Below, piece after piece: positions 60,759 through 64,000 of a DNA stretch of 64,000 nucleotides. Where the stretch lies: contig NZ_CP055481.1 of NCBI RefSeq assembly GCF_013705725.1, positions 806,001 through 870,000 of the forward strand, written 5' to 3'. This DNA comes from Klebsiella sp. RHBSTW-00484. GTDB lineage: Bacteria; Pseudomonadota; Gammaproteobacteria; Enterobacterales; Enterobacteriaceae. The notes below the pieces were generated by a model, which worked only from the letters and a program-made list of their open reading frames with translations, was not told where the DNA came from and ran no database searches. Numbering within the stretch: position 1 is the first letter of the stretch; each line of letters opens with the position of its first letter. The translations under genes and the position numbers were made by a program.

Positions 60759-60777
60759 GCCCGCCTTTGCGGCGGGC
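60759..60777. terminator. Terminator between the LysR gene and mtcC
   Basis: A 7-bp GC-only stem, GCCCGCC (60759-60765) and GGCGGGC (60771-60777), with a 5-nt loop lies between the converging genes. Confidence 0.7.
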
Positions 60778-60784
60778 GATGCAT

Positions 60785-61930
60785 TTAGTCGCGCAACGCA
60801 TGACGCCAGTCGGCGATCAGATCCTGTGGATCTTCAATCCCTACCGACAGACGAATCAACTGCGGAGTAATGCCGTTGGCTAAACGCTGCTCCAGCGGAA
60901 TAGATGCGTGGGTCATGCTAAACGGCTGGCTCACCAGGCTTTCCACGCCGCCGAGGCTCTCCGCGAGGGTAAACAGCTTCAGCTTGCGGATGATCCGTTC
61001 GGCATAGCCGTCGTCGCCTTTGACCACCACAGAGATCATCCCGCCGGGAAGCGCCATCTGCTCGCGCGCCAGTTGATGATGCGGATGCGAGGCCAGCCAC
61101 GGGAACCACACCTTTTCGACCTGCGGCTGCTGCTCCAGCCACTCGGCGAGCAATAATGCATTGCTACTGTGGCGCTCCATACGCAGGGCCAGGGTACGAA
61201 TACCCCGCAGCGTCAGGAAACTGCTGAACGGATCAAGCACGCCGCCCACCGCGTTTTGTAGATAGCCCAGCTTTTCCGCTAGTGCGACGTTGTCGCCAAC
61301 CACCGCCAGACCGGCAACCACATCAGAGTGGCCGTTAAGATATTTGGTCGCCGAGTGCACCACGATATCGAAGCCCAATTCCAGCGGACGATGGATAACC
61401 GGTGAAGCAAAGGTGTTGTCGGTGACGCTGATAATATTGTGTCGCCGCGCAATGGCGGCAATAGCGCGGAGGTCAGCCAGCTTAAGTAGCGGGTTAGTTG
61501 GTGTTTCAACCCAAATCATCCGCGTGTCGGGCTGAATGGCCGCTTCAATGCCAGCCAGATCGTCCGGCTTCACCCAGCTCACCCGCAGACCGGCGCTGCG
61601 GCGACGAACGTTTTCGATAAGACGATAAGTACCGCCATAAACATCGTCTACGGCGACCAGGTGGCTGTCTTTATCGAGCAGTTCAAGTACGGTAGAGATT
61701 GCTGCGAGTCCGGACGCAAAGGCGAAGCCGCGCGTACCGCTTTCCAGGTCAGCAATTGCCGTCTCCAGCGCGTGGCGGGTTGGGTTACCGCTGCGCGAAT
61801 ATTCGTAACCGGTATGCTGGCCCGGCGCGGGCTGGGCAAAGGTGGAGGTGGCGTAGATGGGCGGCATCACCGCGCCGTGTTCGTCGGTAAAGGTGCCGCT
61901 ATGTACGCTCAGTGTATGCAAATTGGTCAT
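60785..61930 (-). CDS. mtcC: Cystathionine gamma-lyase (reverse transsulfuration)
   Basis: The 381-residue Cys/Met-metabolism PLP enzyme has Schiff-base Lys196 in VVHSATKYLNGHSDV and the substrate-loop YEYSRSGNPTRHALE. The family includes cystathionine gamma-synthase (MetB) and gamma-lyase. The gene lies 10 bp after a cystathionine beta-synthase gene, which points to gamma-lyase: cystathionine to cysteine, 2-oxobutyrate and ammonia. Klebsiella pneumoniae has such an mtcBC pair for making cysteine from methionine. AAGGA precedes the ATG. Confidence 0.8.
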   Translation of the reverse strand: MTNLHTLSVHSGTFTDEHGAVMPPIYATSTFAQPAPGQHTGYEYSRSGNPTRHALETAIADLESGTRGFAFASGLAAISTVLELLDKDSHLVAVDDVYGGTYRLIENVRRRSAGLRVSWVKPDDLAGIEAAIQPDTRMIWVETPTNPLLKLADLRAIAAIARRHNIISVTDNTFASPVIHRPLELGFDIVVHSATKYLNGHSDVVAGLAVVGDNVALAEKLGYLQNAVGGVLDPFSSFLTLRGIRTLALRMERHSSNALLLAEWLEQQPQVEKVWFPWLASHPHHQLAREQMALPGGMISVVVKGDDGYAERIIRKLKLFTLAESLGGVESLVSQPFSMTHASIPLEQRLANGITPQLIRLSVGIEDPQDLIADWRHALRD

Positions 61931-61940
61931 TGTTAAGTCC

Positions 61941-63311
61941 TTAATGTTCGAGTCGGTTACGCCAGGTGGTCAGCACATCGCTGCGGGTAATAAGGCCAAG
62001 AAAACGATCGTTGTCGGCGATAACGGCCACCAGGCCGCGATCGAAAATGGCTTTCAGCGCGCTTTCTGGTGCATGTTTATCCAGGGTTTCTACGTTGCGG
62101 GTCATCGCTTCTCTCACGGGTAGAGAAAAGCGCCGGCTGTCACCCTGGACGTGGCTAATCAGATCCCATTCGTCGACGATGCCGACCACGCAGCCCTTTT
62201 CCAACACCGGCAACTGCGAGATGTCGTAAAGGCGCATACGGGCGAGGATCGTGGCCAGCGTGTCGTCCGGCTCGGCGGTGACGGTAGCCCCTTCGTCATG
62301 GCGCAGGGCGATAAAGTCACTGAGATCGCCGCGCGAAGGGCGGCTCAAAAAGCCCTGCTGGCGCATCCAGTCATCGTTAAACATTTTTGATAGATATTTG
62401 TTGCCGCTGTCGCAGGCGAAGGTCACCACACGTTTGGCGGAGGTCTGTGCCCGGCAGAAGTGCAGGGCGGCATTAAGCAGAGTGCCGGTTGAAGAACCCG
62501 CGAGAATGCCTTCAACCTGCAACAGTTCGCGGGCGGTGGTGAACGCCTCGCTATCGGTGACGCGGTAAGCATTTTTGACTTCTTCAAGATGGGCCAGCGG
62601 CGGAATAAAATCTTCGCCGATCCCCTCAACCAGCCAGGATCCCGTTTCGCCGTAGCGCCCGGTTTCGACCTGGTCCGCCAGAATGGAACCTGCCGGATCC
62701 GCCAGGATAAATTCCGTTTTAGGCGAATGCTCAGCAAACCAGGCCTGTAGCCCACCGAGAGTTCCGCCGGAGCCGACGCCAACGACGATAGCGTCAATAT
62801 TGCCCTCCAGTTGCTGAAAGATTTCCGGGGCGGTGGTAGTGGTATGGGCCAGCGGATTGGCCTCGTTATTAAACTGGTCGATATAAAAAGCCCCGGGTGT
62901 TTCGTCGGCAAGGCGGCGGGCGTAGTCCTGATAGTAGGCTGGGTGGCCTTTGTTGACGTCCGAGCGGGTAAGCAATACTTGCGCCCCCAGCGCACGCAGG
63001 TGGAATATTTTCTCGCGGCTCATTTTGTCCGGCACGACCAGAATCAGGCGGTAATTTTTCTGCGCCGCAATCAGCGCCAGACCCAGGCCGGTATTCCCGG
63101 CGGTGGCTTCAATAATCGTGCCGCCGGGTTTTAATTTCCCCAGTCGTTCGGCTTCATTAATCATCGACAGCGCTACACGGTCTTTTATCGAACCGCCGGG
63201 GTTTTGATTTTCCAGTTTTAAAAACAGGCTACAGGGGCCACTATCCAATTTATGCAGCTGGAGCAGGGGAGTGTGGCCAATAAGGTCACTAACGGAATGA
63301 AAAACTGACAT
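61941..63311 (-). CDS. mtcB: Cystathionine beta-synthase with C-terminal CBS pair
   Basis: The enzyme condenses serine and homocysteine to cystathionine. The 456-residue protein has a fold-type II PLP domain (about 1-325) with Lys43 in NPGGSIKDRVAL, ATAGNTGLGLAL and the phosphate-binding GSGGTLGG. A regulatory pair of CBS repeats follows (about 335-456: MRLYDISQLPVLE, FLGLITRSDVL). There is no heme-binding N-terminal extension. It is the first gene of the mtcB-mtcC operon. It could also act as O-acetylserine sulfhydrylase, but the CBS pair and partner favour the synthase. Confidence 0.85.
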   Translation of the reverse strand: MSVFHSVSDLIGHTPLLQLHKLDSGPCSLFLKLENQNPGGSIKDRVALSMINEAERLGKLKPGGTIIEATAGNTGLGLALIAAQKNYRLILVVPDKMSREKIFHLRALGAQVLLTRSDVNKGHPAYYQDYARRLADETPGAFYIDQFNNEANPLAHTTTTAPEIFQQLEGNIDAIVVGVGSGGTLGGLQAWFAEHSPKTEFILADPAGSILADQVETGRYGETGSWLVEGIGEDFIPPLAHLEEVKNAYRVTDSEAFTTARELLQVEGILAGSSTGTLLNAALHFCRAQTSAKRVVTFACDSGNKYLSKMFNDDWMRQQGFLSRPSRGDLSDFIALRHDEGATVTAEPDDTLATILARMRLYDISQLPVLEKGCVVGIVDEWDLISHVQGDSRRFSLPVREAMTRNVETLDKHAPESALKAIFDRGLVAVIADNDRFLGLITRSDVLTTWRNRLEH

Positions 63312-63857
63312 GACATTTTACCCATTCGTACCAAGATGATTTGAATGGTAGGGCTGAAAAAATGGCATTTTAAAGAATTTTTGTCTGCTTCTAAGCGCAA
63401 AAAGTAATATAAGATGCTATTTAGACGTCCAGAGGGAAAGGTTGTTAGCCGCCTGGGCGTGTCGATTTCCAGAATAGGGCCTTTTTGGCGTATTTTTCAC
63501 CTAATTATGGTTTTTTACCCGCTGCTTTATGTTTGTTTCAGGAAAGGATTGCCGAAAATAATCGATGGTAGTCTGAGGCGAATCCTTAGACGTTGGTGTA
63601 AATATCAAGCCCGGATATACCGGATTGATACCTGTCGACAGCAATTCAGGTAAGAAAAAATTGCACAGTAAGGTATGCTCACTTGTTTCAATAAATAGCC
63701 TGTATCAGGAAACTATATTCCAGAAATATTATCCAGGAAAAGCGACGCAGAAGAAAATAGCCTGGAACGATCCAGTTAACAAAATAAGAACATAATTCAT
63801 ACCCAAAGGATATATACATGTAATGATTCAATAGTAACCAGTTACAAGGAAGCTAGT
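63312..63857. promoter_or_regulatory. Intergenic region between mtcB and the transporter gene
   Basis: This 546-bp AT-rich region separates two divergent genes. A met-box-like AGACGTCC lies at 63423. A plus-strand open frame of 79 codons (63414-63653) has no ribosome-binding site and a basic, unlikely composition, so I do not call it. AAGGA at 63846-63850 serves the transporter gene. Confidence 0.5.
63423..63430 (-). promoter_or_regulatory. Single met-box-like site upstream of mtcB
   Basis: Read on the minus strand, GGACGTCT (7 of 8 matches to AGACGTCT) with AAA following is identical to the second metC box and its flank. It lies 112 bp before mtcB and just upstream of a TATATT -10-like element. 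Only one good copy is seen, whereas MetJ normally needs two. Confidence 0.4.
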
Positions 63858-64000
63858 ATGAATAAAAACGACATGAGTCCTTTACCCACCAATACCCATG
63901 AGTGGTTTTTTAACCGTAACAGCATCATCATCTTGCTCGATATTGTTCTGTTTATCGTTCTCTACAACACGCTCCCCTATGAGCCAAAAGTGGTCATGGG
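63858..64000 (+). CDS. Start of a membrane transporter, cut off by the window edge
   Basis: Only the first 47 codons are present. They begin MNKNDMSPLPTNTHEWFF, followed by a membrane helix (SIIILLDIVLFIVLYNTL) and PYEPKVVMG. AAGGA lies 7 nt before the ATG. From memory the start resembles DASS/SLC13-type dicarboxylate transporters of Klebsiella, but the visible part is too short to be sure of the family. Confidence 0.6.
   Translation, partial: MNKNDMSPLPTNTHEWFFNRNSIIILLDIVLFIVLYNTLPYEPKVVM

Noticed and set aside
63414..63653. 79-codon plus-strand frame before the transporter gene
   Set aside because: No ribosome-binding site, basic and erratic composition; more likely untranslated.

Overview
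The window is a chromosomal segment from a Klebsiella/Raoultella/Kluyvera-type member of the Enterobacteriaceae. The gene order from ygiF-glnE-hldE through yqiK, glgS, ribB, tolC, parE, qseBC, parC, plsC, ftsP, ygiQ, dkgA-yqhD, metC, exbBD and gss follows the E. coli ygi/yqi/yqh/ygh region closely. Most proteins there are near full-length matches to E. coli families as I remember them. The mtcBC-type reverse transsulfuration pair, the ERIC element and the Klebsiella-like REP pair point towards Klebsiella relatives. ParE and other details do not look like K. pneumoniae itself, so I do not name a species.

Layout. 1-8 kb: triphosphatase, glutamine synthetase regulation, LPS heptose activation and the YqiJK flotillin pair. 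8-16 kb: GlgS, UbiK, an FMN riboswitch with ribB, ZupT zinc uptake behind a Fur box, YgiD, and the tolC-ygiB-ygiC unit. 15.7-20.1 kb: the nudF-yqiB-cpdA-yqiA-parE run. 20.2-25.6 kb: quinone redox genes (ygiN, mdaB), the QseBC two-component system divergent from ygiW, and the orphan binding protein YgiS. 25.7-30.6 kb: parC, an ERIC element, plsC, ftsP.

The first accessory block (30.6-38.2 kb) is a six-gene operon: a TRAP transporter, an Ldh-type reductase, an LgoD-like zinc dehydrogenase and a UxuB-like dehydrogenase. A UxuR/ExuR-like GntR gene lies upstream, and two copies of a 30-bp repeat that look like its operators sit in between. I read it as sugar-acid (hexonate/hexuronate) uptake and oxidation feeding the Ashwell pathway. 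38.5-49.7 kb returns to core genes: ygiQ, an unknown secreted protein, yqhG, dkgA-yqhD-yqhC, yghB-metC with met boxes, exbBD with a Fur box, and yqhA.

49.8-56.2 kb groups thiol/glutathione functions: yghX, yghW, yghU, a DsbA-like protein with a CPYS motif, gss (glutathionylspermidine synthetase/amidase), then a PLP aminotransferase. 56.2-60.8 kb is the most unusual part. It holds a candidate 29-residue membrane protein, a secreted tyrosine-phosphatase domain fused to an autotransporter barrel, an SDR protein lacking the catalytic Tyr/Lys, a 138-bp inverted-repeat element and a LysR regulator. The window ends with mtcC-mtcB and the start of a membrane transporter cut off by the window edge. 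I found no tRNA, rRNA, CRISPR array, prophage or complete insertion sequence.
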